From Salegentibacter sp. Hel_I_6 (GTDB taxonomy: Bacteria > Bacteroidota > Bacteroidia > Flavobacteriales > Flavobacteriaceae), in assembly GCF_000745315.1 (NCBI RefSeq), contig NZ_JQNQ01000001.1, positions 1,798,001 through 1,862,000 on the forward strand: a DNA stretch of 64,000 bases. The letters are read 5' to 3'. Shown piece by piece: positions 33,880 through 42,497 of this stretch (position 1 is the stretch's first letter; each line of letters begins with the position of its first letter). The translations under genes were made by a program, and so were the position numbers. Under the pieces are notes generated by a model. The model had not been told where the DNA came from. It searched no databases and saw only the letters and a program-made list of their open reading frames with translations.

Positions 33880-36800
33880 TTAAAATTTAACATTCATACC
33901 AGCAGTAATCGTAGTGGTTCTAGGGTAGAAATTTCTATCATCTACTCCAGGATAAAGCCCTGTATCCTGTACTTCAGGATCTCTACCCGTATATCCAGTA
34001 ATTACAGCAAGGTTTCGTGCGTTGACATATACCCTAAGGGCACTGAAAGGACTATTTTTTCCAAATTTGAAATTATAGCCTAGAGTTACATTATCCAGCT
34101 TTACGAAATCTCCACTTTCTAAATAATAATCTGAATATTGAGGCTGCTCACTTATATGGCTATACTGGTCTAAAGCGGAAGTCAAAACATTTCCTCCAAT
34201 ATTTGGGTTTCCATAGAACAAGTCTACTGTGTTTAAGATATCATAATCAAATTTTCCTCGTAAAAATACAGTTAGATCAAAGTTCTTATAGCGAAATGTA
34301 TTGGTTAAGGATGCATTGTACTTCGGCATTCCGTTTCCTATAATGGCATTATCATCTCGTGGACTAATCTCACTGGCTGGCACAACAGAACCATCGGCCT
34401 TATAAAAAAGCCATTGACCATCTTGCGTAAACCCGGCAAAACGTTTCCCGTAGAAATCACCAATTGGTCCTCCTTCGGTATTTCTAATTGCATCTCCTAA
34501 ATTCCCTGGATTTCCAATATTTCCTCCGAAAATTTCACTTGCAATGAACTGATCATTAGAAAGGGTAGTTAGTTCATTTTCCTGATAACTACCAGCCATA
34601 TCAATAGTCCAGCTAAAATCTTCAGAATTAATAGCTTTAAAAGACATTCCTAATTCTACACCCTTATTGGTTATAGTACCAACATTGGTATATATTGTAC
34701 GTTGAACAAAAGGTGGCTGAGGAACTTCATAACTTAAAAGTAAATCTTCGGTACGGCGATTATAAACATCTAAAGCACCGGTTAATCTGTTATTAAATAG
34801 TCCAAAATCCAATCCAACGTTCCATTCCTTTTTTCTTTCCCACCTTAAATTAGGATTGGGATTCTTATTAGCTCCATAAGTTTGATAAAAAGTTGGAATA
34901 TATTGTCCATCGGCATTAGGAGAATCAGGATAGATAGGGTAACGACCTCCGGTTCCTAACGTCACCAAAGATTGATAATTTGGAATCCCCTGGTTTCCCG
35001 TTATACCGTAATCCGCCCTTATTTTAAGGCTTGAAATAAAATCAGCATTTTGCATAAACTGTTCATCTGAGATTAACCAGGCAGCAGAAATGGCAGGAAA
35101 ATTACCCCATTTATTATTAGCACCAAATTTAGAAGACCCTTCCCGACGCATCGATGCCTGTAGGAAATAACGGTCCTTAAAAGAATAATTTACCCTGGAA
35201 AAAAAAGCAATCAGAGTATTATCGTTTTTAAAACTATTCAAACTTGGGCGAGGCAAATCGGTATCAATAATTGCGTTCCCAGCACCAAAATTCCAGTCTA
35301 AAAATGCATCAGTAGTAAAACCACTGTTATTCATATCAAAAGTCTCTAATGTTGTATATTGGTAACTATACCCTCCTAACAGGTCAAAGGCATGATCTCC
35401 TATTTCCCTTTCAAAAGTCAAAGTAGGCTCAAAGGTAGTGGTGTGATCCAGAAGATTTGATTTATAAGCATATCCAGTTCCTAAGTACTGACTTCCATCA
35501 TTATATTGGTTCCAATCCTGTATTGACCTATACTGTCTGTCATTCCAGGTATTACGTTGGTAAGATCCAAAAGCGGCCACTATTAATCCTTCTGTAATTT
35601 CAAAGGAAGCTTTAGCATCACCGGAAAAAGTTTGTTGCTGTCGCTTATTAAACCTGTTTTCATATTCGGAAAAGGGGTTATAGCCTCTTTGTGGTTGATA
35701 AAAACCGAACCTACCTTCGTTATACAAATCGGTTCCTTGGTCCACAGAATAAGGAGCATATATAGGTGCAGTAGGATTCCAATCGGTTACAATACCAAAT
35801 TGACCTCCTCCTAATAAATTAGCATTATTAAAGTTGGTTACAATGCTAGACTGAAAATTTAATCGATCATCAAAAGCAGATTGATTAAAGCTAGCCCTAA
35901 CCCCAAATTCTTCTCTTTCATTTTCTAACGCAATTCCCTCAAGATTCCTATAGTATAATGAGACTCTGTAATTGCTATTTTCTCCTCCACCTGAAGCAAC
36001 AAAATTATGATATTGACTAAGATTTGCTTCATTAACTAGTTCGTCAAATATATCTGTAGAATATCCGAAATCATTTGAAGAAAAAACGCCATCTTCCATA
36101 GCCTGCCTATACTGTGCTGCAGATAAAAAATTTGGTTTAGCGTTCACAAAATCTCGAGATAAAAATGTAGAATAATCAAAGCTGGTTACTCCTGCCTTAC
36201 CCTTTTTGGTAGTAATTAATATTACTCCATTATTTCCTCGGGTTCCATAAATTGCTGAAGCTGCACCACTTTTAAGTACATCAAAAGACTCAATATCATT
36301 TTGCTGTACAAGATCTAAATTACCTCCAGGAATTCCATCTATAACAATTAAAGGTTCCGTATTACCTGTAATTGAGGTTACTCCCCTAAGCTGAATTGAA
36401 GTACCCCCGTTCGGATTATTTCCTGCAGGCCTAGTAATGGATAAACCAGGCACTTTACCCTGAATAAGAGAAAGAGCATTCGGCACCACCCCCTGGTTGA
36501 AATCATCTTCAGTTACTTTAGTAATAGAAGTGGTCACAGACCGTCTATTCTGTGTACCGTAACCTACAAGTACTACCTCATCCAGTGATTCCTGACCCTG
36601 TTCCATTTGCAGATTAATCGTGGACTGCCCATCCACAGGTTGCTCTACAGTTTCCATTCCAACAAACGAGAAAACCAAAACCGCGTCTTGGTCTCCTAAT
36701 GTAATAGAGTAATTCCCATCAAAATCGGTTTGAGCACCATTGTTCGTTCCCTTCTCCTGGACGGTAACACCTGGCAACGGCAAGCCATTAGAATCGGTAA

Positions 36801-36942
36801 CTGTTCCAGTTACTGTATTTTGATTCTGTGCATAAGGATATGCCTCGTTAATCTGAAATACCATCAATAAGAAAAACAAACAATATTTGAAATTCTTTTG
36901 AAGGCAAATAGACCGTAAAAAAAGGCTAGTCTTTTTTTCCAT
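33880..36942 (-). CDS. SusC/RagA-family TonB-dependent transporter
   Basis: A 1020-residue outer-membrane importer of oligosaccharides. A signal region (~20-40) is followed by a carboxypeptidase-regulatory-like domain (~43-120, VTGTVTDSNGLPLPGVTVQEKG). Next are a TonB box (SLDEVVLVGYGTQ), the plug (LIQGKVPGLSI, GGTSIQLRGVTS, SGAASAIYGTRGNNGVILITTKKG) and a C-terminal beta barrel ending in ITAGMNVKF. There is no anti-sigma-interacting STN domain. An operator-promoter module lies 52 bp upstream. It heads the operon that feeds the mannosidase genes. Confidence 0.97.
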   Translation of the reverse strand: MEKKTSLFLRSICLQKNFKYCLFFLLMVFQINEAYPYAQNQNTVTGTVTDSNGLPLPGVTVQEKGTNNGAQTDFDGNYSITLGDQDAVLVFSFVGMETVEQPVDGQSTINLQMEQGQESLDEVVLVGYGTQNRRSVTTSITKVTEDDFNQGVVPNALSLIQGKVPGLSITRPAGNNPNGGTSIQLRGVTSITGNTEPLIVIDGIPGGNLDLVQQNDIESFDVLKSGAASAIYGTRGNNGVILITTKKGKAGVTSFDYSTFLSRDFVNAKPNFLSAAQYRQAMEDGVFSSNDFGYSTDIFDELVNEANLSQYHNFVASGGGENSNYRVSLYYRNLEGIALENEREEFGVRASFNQSAFDDRLNFQSSIVTNFNNANLLGGGQFGIVTDWNPTAPIYAPYSVDQGTDLYNEGRFGFYQPQRGYNPFSEYENRFNKRQQQTFSGDAKASFEITEGLIVAAFGSYQRNTWNDRQYRSIQDWNQYNDGSQYLGTGYAYKSNLLDHTTTFEPTLTFEREIGDHAFDLLGGYSYQYTTLETFDMNNSGFTTDAFLDWNFGAGNAIIDTDLPRPSLNSFKNDNTLIAFFSRVNYSFKDRYFLQASMRREGSSKFGANNKWGNFPAISAAWLISDEQFMQNADFISSLKIRADYGITGNQGIPNYQSLVTLGTGGRYPIYPDSPNADGQYIPTFYQTYGANKNPNPNLRWERKKEWNVGLDFGLFNNRLTGALDVYNRRTEDLLLSYEVPQPPFVQRTIYTNVGTITNKGVELGMSFKAINSEDFSWTIDMAGSYQENELTTLSNDQFIASEIFGGNIGNPGNLGDAIRNTEGGPIGDFYGKRFAGFTQDGQWLFYKADGSVVPASEISPRDDNAIIGNGMPKYNASLTNTFRYKNFDLTVFLRGKFDYDILNTVDLFYGNPNIGGNVLTSALDQYSHISEQPQYSDYYLESGDFVKLDNVTLGYNFKFGKNSPFSALRVYVNARNLAVITGYTGRDPEVQDTGLYPGVDDRNFYPRTTTITAGMNVKF

Positions 36943-36980
36943 ATTAGATTTAAATTTTAGTTAGTATTTAACATTAAATT

Positions 36981-37010
36981 AGTAAAGCTAATATACTAAA
37001 TCGGTTTAGT
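36981..37010 (-). promoter_or_regulatory. LacI-type operator and promoter of the SusC operon
   Basis: The palindrome at 36995-37010 has ACTAAA/TTTAGT arms around TCGG. On the coding strand it continues TTTAGTATATTAGCTTTA, where TAGCTTTA matches the Bacteroidota -7 box TAnnTTTG at seven of eight. The same block occurs at 43927 and 52142. The operator overlaps the promoter spacer and lies 52 bp before the SusC start. Confidence 0.75.
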
Positions 37011-37061
37011 TAAAAAAACTTTAATGCTTAAATTAATAATTTTAACATAAAAATATGCCTT

Positions 37062-39359
37062 TTAATTTGTCTTGAATTGCGGAGATAGGGAAAAAGGAGT
37101 GCTTTCTTTATTGATATTCCTTATTAGATTAGGTTCGGTGCTCATTTCAAAATTCAAATTTCCTCCCTTGCTAATTTGATCGTAAGAAAGATAATTTTTA
37201 AGGAACTCATCCCCATTTAAAGTTGCTGATTGTATAAAGACGTTCTCCTTATCATTATCCTTTGCATTTATAATAAACGTATTCCCGTTTTCTAGATTAA
37301 TAGTAGCTTTTTTAAACACAGGACTTCCAATCACATACTGGTCTGTACCAGGTGTAACACTATAAAAACCAAGGGCGCTAAGGACGAACCACGAAGAAGT
37401 CTGGCCCTGGTCCTCATCACCGGGATATCCGTTTTCACTAGAATTATATAATTTTTCCATAACCTCTCTAACTCTATACTGGGCTTTCCAGGGTTGACCC
37501 GCATAATTATAAAAATAAATCATATGTTGGATTGGTTGATTACCGTGGGCATATTGTCCCATGTTGGCCATTTGCATTTCTGTCATTTCGTGAATTTTCC
37601 CTCCATATGTTCCCACGTTGACTTTACCGGAAACATTGAATACAGAATCCATCTTAGCGGTAAAAGGTTCATTCCCCCCCAATAGGTTAATAAGTCCTTG
37701 TGGATCCTGGAAAACAGACCATAGGTAATGCCACGCGTTTCCCTCGGTGAAAGGTCCTCCCCATTCATAGGCATCAAAATCTTTAACCCATTGGCCGTTC
37801 TTCTTTCTACCACGCATAAAACCAGATTTTTCATCATAAACATTTTTATAATTATACATGTGCCTGGAAAATATTTCCTCATAAAATTTATTACCGGAAT
37901 CCTTGGCAAGCTTATAGGCACAAAAATCATCGTAGGCATATTCAAGAGTTTTCGCTGTTGCTTCTTTCACTTCAGGATAAGGAACATATCCGATTGTAAA
38001 ATATTCTTTCCATCCATCACGTCCGTTAGCCGGACCCCAGGGACCTTTATTTGTCACCTCATGAAAATATGCTTCCAGGGCTTTTTCTGGATTAAAGGTT
38101 CGGATCCCTTTTGCCCAGGCATCGGCAAGTAAAGAAATCGCATGATTACCCACCATGCTTCCAGCCTCACTAGGAAAAGACCATGATGGCAACCACCCGC
38201 ATTGGTCATAAGCATCTAATAAGGCAGCAACATAGCGGCCGTGCATCTTTGGAGAAAGAATTGCATTTAAAGGAAATTGTCCTCTAAATGTATCCCAAAA
38301 ACCTGTATCGGTGAACATATACCCCTTATGAATCCCCCCATCATAAGGACTATAATAATATGGATCACCATGTTCATCAATTTCATAAAACTTCCTTGAA
38401 AAAAGACTTGCCCTAAAAAAACAGGAATAAAACGTTTTGATCTGTTCCTCGGTTCCGCCTTCTACCAAAATTTTTCCTAACTGTTTATTCCATATTCTGG
38501 CACCTCGCACTTTTGTTTCCTCAAGGTCTTGATCTTTCCCAAGCTCAGCGACCAAAGTTGTGAGAGCTTGTTCATTACTTATATAGGAAGAAGCAACCTT
38601 TGCCTGGACCCGGGAGCCTTTGTCGAATTCTAAAAAAGCACCAATACCTTCGCCCTCACCTCGAGTCTGCCCGTCCCACTTTTTTCCATCCCTATTTTCC
38701 CAGGTACCGAAAGTCTTAAATGGTTTATCAAATTGAATAACGAAATAGTTTCTGAAATCCTCAAAACGCTCCATTCCGCGACCATTTTTCACAAACCCAG
38801 TTATCCTTCTTTTTTCTTTATCTATTTTAACCCTACTTAGCCCGGTATATCCATCCAGAACCAGGAAAGATGATTTTCCTTTAGGAAATTCAAACCGCAG
38901 GTGTGCCCCACGTTCGGAGGGAGCAATTTCTGTTTTTATACCATTCTCAAGGGTTACCATGTAATAGTTCGGTTTAGCCACTTCATTTGCATGGCTAAAT
39001 TCCGTAGCCCTTTCATCTTCCATTAATTTTAATTTACCGGAGACGGGCATTAAAGAAAAAACCGCGTAATCATTAGTCCATGAACTACATTGATGTGCCT
39101 GCTGAAAGCCTCTTATCTCATCCTTAAAATATTGGTATTTCCATCCATCACCATTTCTTCCTGTTTGCGGAGTCCAGGTATTCATTCCAAATGGAAGTGC
39201 CGTAGTGGGATATGTATTACCCCTGGTAAGCTCAAATTTTGAATTAGTCCCCTGCAAGGTATTTACATATTGAACCAAATCCCTTTCAGGATGAGAGTTT
39301 TGTGCCTGAGAAGCCACAATACCTAATAAGTGGATAAATAGTAGTGCTCTTAATTTCAT
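37062..39359 (-). CDS. GH92 exo-alpha-mannosidase, secreted
   Basis: About 765 residues from the ATG giving MKLRALLFIHLLGIVASQAQ, a signal peptide; the 13 codons before it are not signal-like. Landmarks are LQGTNSKFELTRGNTYPTTALPFGM, GFWDTFRGQFPLNAILSPK, the acid segment FTEGNAWHYLW, AHGNQPIQHMIYFYN and PGDEDQGQTSSWFVLSALGFY. It is clearly a paralogue of the GH92 at 21956-24250. Gln in HGNQP suggests non-alpha-1,2 activity. Its 5' end overlaps the membrane-protein gene upstream by 74 nt, so the two are likely coupled. It ends 51 bp from the SusC-operon operator. Confidence 0.92.
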   Translation of the reverse strand: MKLRALLFIHLLGIVASQAQNSHPERDLVQYVNTLQGTNSKFELTRGNTYPTTALPFGMNTWTPQTGRNGDGWKYQYFKDEIRGFQQAHQCSSWTNDYAVFSLMPVSGKLKLMEDERATEFSHANEVAKPNYYMVTLENGIKTEIAPSERGAHLRFEFPKGKSSFLVLDGYTGLSRVKIDKEKRRITGFVKNGRGMERFEDFRNYFVIQFDKPFKTFGTWENRDGKKWDGQTRGEGEGIGAFLEFDKGSRVQAKVASSYISNEQALTTLVAELGKDQDLEETKVRGARIWNKQLGKILVEGGTEEQIKTFYSCFFRASLFSRKFYEIDEHGDPYYYSPYDGGIHKGYMFTDTGFWDTFRGQFPLNAILSPKMHGRYVAALLDAYDQCGWLPSWSFPSEAGSMVGNHAISLLADAWAKGIRTFNPEKALEAYFHEVTNKGPWGPANGRDGWKEYFTIGYVPYPEVKEATAKTLEYAYDDFCAYKLAKDSGNKFYEEIFSRHMYNYKNVYDEKSGFMRGRKKNGQWVKDFDAYEWGGPFTEGNAWHYLWSVFQDPQGLINLLGGNEPFTAKMDSVFNVSGKVNVGTYGGKIHEMTEMQMANMGQYAHGNQPIQHMIYFYNYAGQPWKAQYRVREVMEKLYNSSENGYPGDEDQGQTSSWFVLSALGFYSVTPGTDQYVIGSPVFKKATINLENGNTFIINAKDNDKENVFIQSATLNGDEFLKNYLSYDQISKGGNLNFEMSTEPNLIRNINKESTPFSLSPQFKTN

Positions 39360-40230
39360 TAGCTGTATTTTTAGAGTTGTTGCTTGGCATTTGATCAATT
39401 ATAAGTAAAGTAAATAATGGGAATAAACCATGAGGAATTCGATAGATGGTTGCGTACATATATTGATGAATAATTAATGGTGAAAGTTCATAAGTAAATC
39501 CACTAATTATCCGGGACAATGCAGTTACAAATCCCCAGATTGCGGCGTAGATTAAAGCAATCTTTAAAGTTACAGGGATAAAAATCAAAACAGCCACCAG
39601 TAAATCCAAACACCCCGCAATAAGTAAAAAACTCTTTGCAGAATCTTCTGAAATACTGAGAATATTCATGGTCATTGTAACGAAATTCCCTGGAAGAGGA
39701 TATGGCCAACCGATTGCATATAATCCATGGCTAAGAAAGGTTCCCGCTATAATTAGCTTTAGTGTAAAAATTTGCCAGGACTTCCAGTATCCGGTTTTAA
39801 AATATAATAATAGCGCTAAAGGCGATCCAAATTGAATTGCGTGTTCCAGGAACATAGAAAAATGATAGAAATTACTTTTAGCATCTAAAAAGGCCAAAAG
39901 AATTAATGCCCCGGTCCCGAGTACCAAGAAATACTGATATATTCGAAAATTTTTTTTATTAATTAAAGTACATATCAATCCACAAACGAGATAAAATATT
40001 CCAAGGGCTTGTATAAAAGTTTGTATAGCATTATCTAATGTAATATCTGTCACATAATCATTCCAATTTGTTTTAAAGATTACTTCTACGACAGGGCTTA
40101 ATAATGCTTCGTCCCAAAGTATTGAGCGAAAGGGAGCGTCGAAGAAAATATGTTCATATGCTCTACCAAAAAATACACAAACAGAGCATAACTTTAAAAG
40201 AGATATCCTAGAAAGAACCGGTAAATTCAT
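39286..40230 (-). CDS. Polytopic membrane protein of unknown function
   Basis: About 314 residues with roughly eight hydrophobic segments (for example IQTFIQALGIFYLVCGLICTL, YFLVLGTGALILLAFL, SFLLIAGCLDLLVAVLIFIPV). I cannot place it in a named family with confidence; the overall layout recalls DoxX-like membrane proteins. I choose the ATG at 40230 (MNLPVLSRISLLKL) rather than 40275, because the operator at 40284-40299 then lies 53 bp upstream, like the 52 bp at susC and 48 bp at the GH2 gene. The 3' end runs 74 nt into the GH92 gene. It may serve sugar uptake or respiration, but nothing shows this. Confidence 0.65.
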   Translation of the reverse strand: MNLPVLSRISLLKLCSVCVFFGRAYEHIFFDAPFRSILWDEALLSPVVEVIFKTNWNDYVTDITLDNAIQTFIQALGIFYLVCGLICTLINKKNFRIYQYFLVLGTGALILLAFLDAKSNFYHFSMFLEHAIQFGSPLALLLYFKTGYWKSWQIFTLKLIIAGTFLSHGLYAIGWPYPLPGNFVTMTMNILSISEDSAKSFLLIAGCLDLLVAVLIFIPVTLKIALIYAAIWGFVTALSRIISGFTYELSPLIIHQYMYATIYRIPHGLFPLFTLLIIDQMPSNNSKNTANEIKSTTIYPLIRYCGFSGTKLSS

Positions 40231-40283
40231 ATTATAAAACAAACTTTTTATATAAACCCGCATTAAAATTACCAATTATTTTG

Positions 40284-40299
40284 ACTAAATCGATTTAAT
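40284..40299. promoter_or_regulatory. LacI-type operator in a divergent promoter region
   Basis: ACTAAATCGATTTAAT, arms with one mismatch, centred on CG, matching the other four sites. It lies between the leftward membrane-protein/GH92 pair and the rightward GH92/phosphatase pair, so one bound repressor could control both. Confidence 0.7.
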
Positions 40300-40382
40300 A
40301 GCGATATTTATCGAATATTGTAGGTGATATAATGGTGACAGGGAGGGTATCAAGTAAGCAACTAAACTACTTATAAAGGAAA

Positions 40383-42497
40383 ATGTATAAGACTATTAAA
40401 AACCAACTTATGAGTTTCCACAAATGGATTATACCTAATTTATTATTCCTGTCCTTCTTTAGTCTCAGTCTTAGTGCACAAGAAAAATTAACGGAAAGGG
40501 TAAATGTTTTCCTCGGAACTTCGGGCGATCATGGGCAGATGTCCCCGGCGGCTTCCCATCCTTTTAGCTTGATGAGTATTGCCCCCCAAACAAAACCGCA
40601 CAACCATACAGGGTATGAGTATTACGCAAAAGAATATATTGGCTTCACCCACACTAGGATAGAAGGAGTAGGTTGTACAGGTGCTGGAGGCAATATTTTA
40701 ATTAGACCATTTTTAGGCAATGATCATTCTAAAATCTTGATCAAACAATCTCAAAAGGCAAGTCCAGGAAATTATTCAGTCTCTTTTGAAAATGGGATCG
40801 AGGCACAGCTAAATTCCGGTTTGAACTATGGGGTTAACAATTTCAGCTTTCCGCAAGTTGATAACGGGGTTTATATTGATCTATCCTTTGCTCTGGCGGG
40901 ACGTTTTAAAGCTGAAAAGCACCGGCTAGAAGAGGGTTTTATAAAAGGATGGATCGAAACAGAAACAACTTGTAGTAGAGGTGTTTACAGGTTGTATTTT
41001 GCCCTAAAACTTCCCCCTGATTATAAATTCAAAAAGCTGTCCGATCATGAGTACCTCCTAAAAGGCAATTCTGAAGAAATTCAAGTACCCATTGCTTTTT
41101 CTTCAGTAAACAGCGAATATGCTATGCAGAGGGTAATAAATAACCAGTCATTAGACCTTAAAAAAGAATCAGAAAAAAAATGGGACAAATTGCTTAGTAG
41201 AGTCACGGTTGAGGGGGAAGAAGATCGTGTGAATTTATTTTATTCCTTACTATACCGTGGCTTACAAGCCCCTTATCAAATTTCTGAATTTGACGGCAGC
41301 TATAGAGCGATAAATGGCTCCATTCAATCCTCACAAAATACCATCTACAATGGATGGGCCATTTGGGATAATTACAGAGAGCAATTGCCAATGCTCTCCC
41401 TAATATATCCAGACGAGTACCTTGATATCGCCAAATCGATTGCAAACCTATATCGTTTTGGTAAACAGGAATGGGCTACATCCCATGAACCCTCCCCAAC
41501 GGTGCGAACAGAACACGCTTTAGTAGTTCTTTTGGATGCAGTCAGAAAAGGTTATAATATTGATTTAAAATCAATTAGAGACGATCTACTGAAAGAAGCC
41601 AGGGAGCTAAAATATAACTCACCCGATAAAACTTTAGAAACATCTTATGATAAATGGGCTATGGCAGGTCTTTTAAAGGAAATGGGGGACGAAGAAATGA
41701 CTGAACAATACCTCGAAGAAACAAATAATTACAAAAATTACTGGAAAAAGGATTTTGCCGACATTTCCAGGGATGATGTAGACCATATGCAGGCCCGTGG
41801 TCTTTACCAGGGGACCATATGGCAGTACCGTTGGTTTGTTCCCTTCGATCTTGCAGGATTAAAGATGCTTACCGGTGGAGAAGATGTTTTTTTAGACCAA
41901 CTAGATCAGTTTTTCGCAGATTTTAATTACAATCATGCCAATCAACCCGATCTACAGGTTCCAGGGATATACAATGCTACCAAAAAACCCTGGAAGTCCC
42001 AAAAACTTTTCCGTCAAATTCTGCTAGACACAATGGTCCAGACCTATTTTAATAACAATAGTAAAGGCGTAGACCCCTATATCGGAAGAATATATAAAAA
42101 TAAGCCAAGAGCATATTTAAGGACTATGGATGACGATGCAGGTACGATGTCTTCGTGGTTCGTTATGAGAAGCTTAGGACTATCAGCCGCAAATGTGGGC
42201 TCCCCAGTATATTACCTAACTGCACCCATTTTTAGGGGATATACTATTAACTATAGCGAGGATAAAAGGTTCACAGTAAAGGTTAAGAACTACAAGAAAG
42301 ACTGGTTTTATATAAAATCAGCCAAACTGAACGGCAGCACCTTAAATAGGAACTGGTTAACCCAACAGGAGATATTAAATGGAGGTCATCTGGAAATAGA
42401 ACTTTCAGAAACACCTAACAGAAAATGGGGTATTCATAATCAATTTGTAACCGATCTCGAACATCCTTTTAATATGCCAGAAAGAACAGAACAATGA
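40383..42497 (+). CDS. Divergent GH92 with Gln at the catalytic-acid position (candidate mannose-phosphate uncapping enzyme)
   Basis: A 704-residue secreted GH92 (signal up to about FSLSLSAQ; an ATG nine codons in is a possible start). Family landmarks are VNVFLGTSGDHGQMSPAASHPFSLMSIAP, GWAIWDNYREQLPMLSLIYP, KTLETSYDKWAMAGLLKEMG and MDDDAGTMSSWFVMRSLG. The acid motif EGNAWQY of the other GH92s reads YQGTIWQYRW, with Gln476 where the catalytic Glu should be. The HGN(E/Q)P motif reads NHANQP (Gln521). The GH92 phosphomannan-uncapping enzyme CcMan5 has Gln at both positions, because a phosphate leaving group needs no acid (knowledge recalled, not checked). The next gene is a phosphatase overlapping by 4 bp. 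Activity is inference. Confidence 0.88.
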   Translation: MYKTIKNQLMSFHKWIIPNLLFLSFFSLSLSAQEKLTERVNVFLGTSGDHGQMSPAASHPFSLMSIAPQTKPHNHTGYEYYAKEYIGFTHTRIEGVGCTGAGGNILIRPFLGNDHSKILIKQSQKASPGNYSVSFENGIEAQLNSGLNYGVNNFSFPQVDNGVYIDLSFALAGRFKAEKHRLEEGFIKGWIETETTCSRGVYRLYFALKLPPDYKFKKLSDHEYLLKGNSEEIQVPIAFSSVNSEYAMQRVINNQSLDLKKESEKKWDKLLSRVTVEGEEDRVNLFYSLLYRGLQAPYQISEFDGSYRAINGSIQSSQNTIYNGWAIWDNYREQLPMLSLIYPDEYLDIAKSIANLYRFGKQEWATSHEPSPTVRTEHALVVLLDAVRKGYNIDLKSIRDDLLKEARELKYNSPDKTLETSYDKWAMAGLLKEMGDEEMTEQYLEETNNYKNYWKKDFADISRDDVDHMQARGLYQGTIWQYRWFVPFDLAGLKMLTGGEDVFLDQLDQFFADFNYNHANQPDLQVPGIYNATKKPWKSQKLFRQILLDTMVQTYFNNNSKGVDPYIGRIYKNKPRAYLRTMDDDAGTMSSWFVMRSLGLSAANVGSPVYYLTAPIFRGYTINYSEDKRFTVKVKNYKKDWFYIKSAKLNGSTLNRNWLTQQEILNGGHLEIELSETPNRKWGIHNQFVTDLEHPFNMPERTEQ

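Noticed and set aside
36943..37061. A hybrid two-component or ECF sigma/anti-sigma regulator for the SusC operon
   Set aside because: No such gene is present, and the SusC protein lacks the STN signalling domain; the LacI operator explains control better.
37583..37945. A 120-residue open frame inside the GH92 gene at 37062-39359, and similar shadow frames in other large genes
   Set aside because: They lie within strongly supported genes, have no recognisable domain, and follow from codon bias of the real frame.
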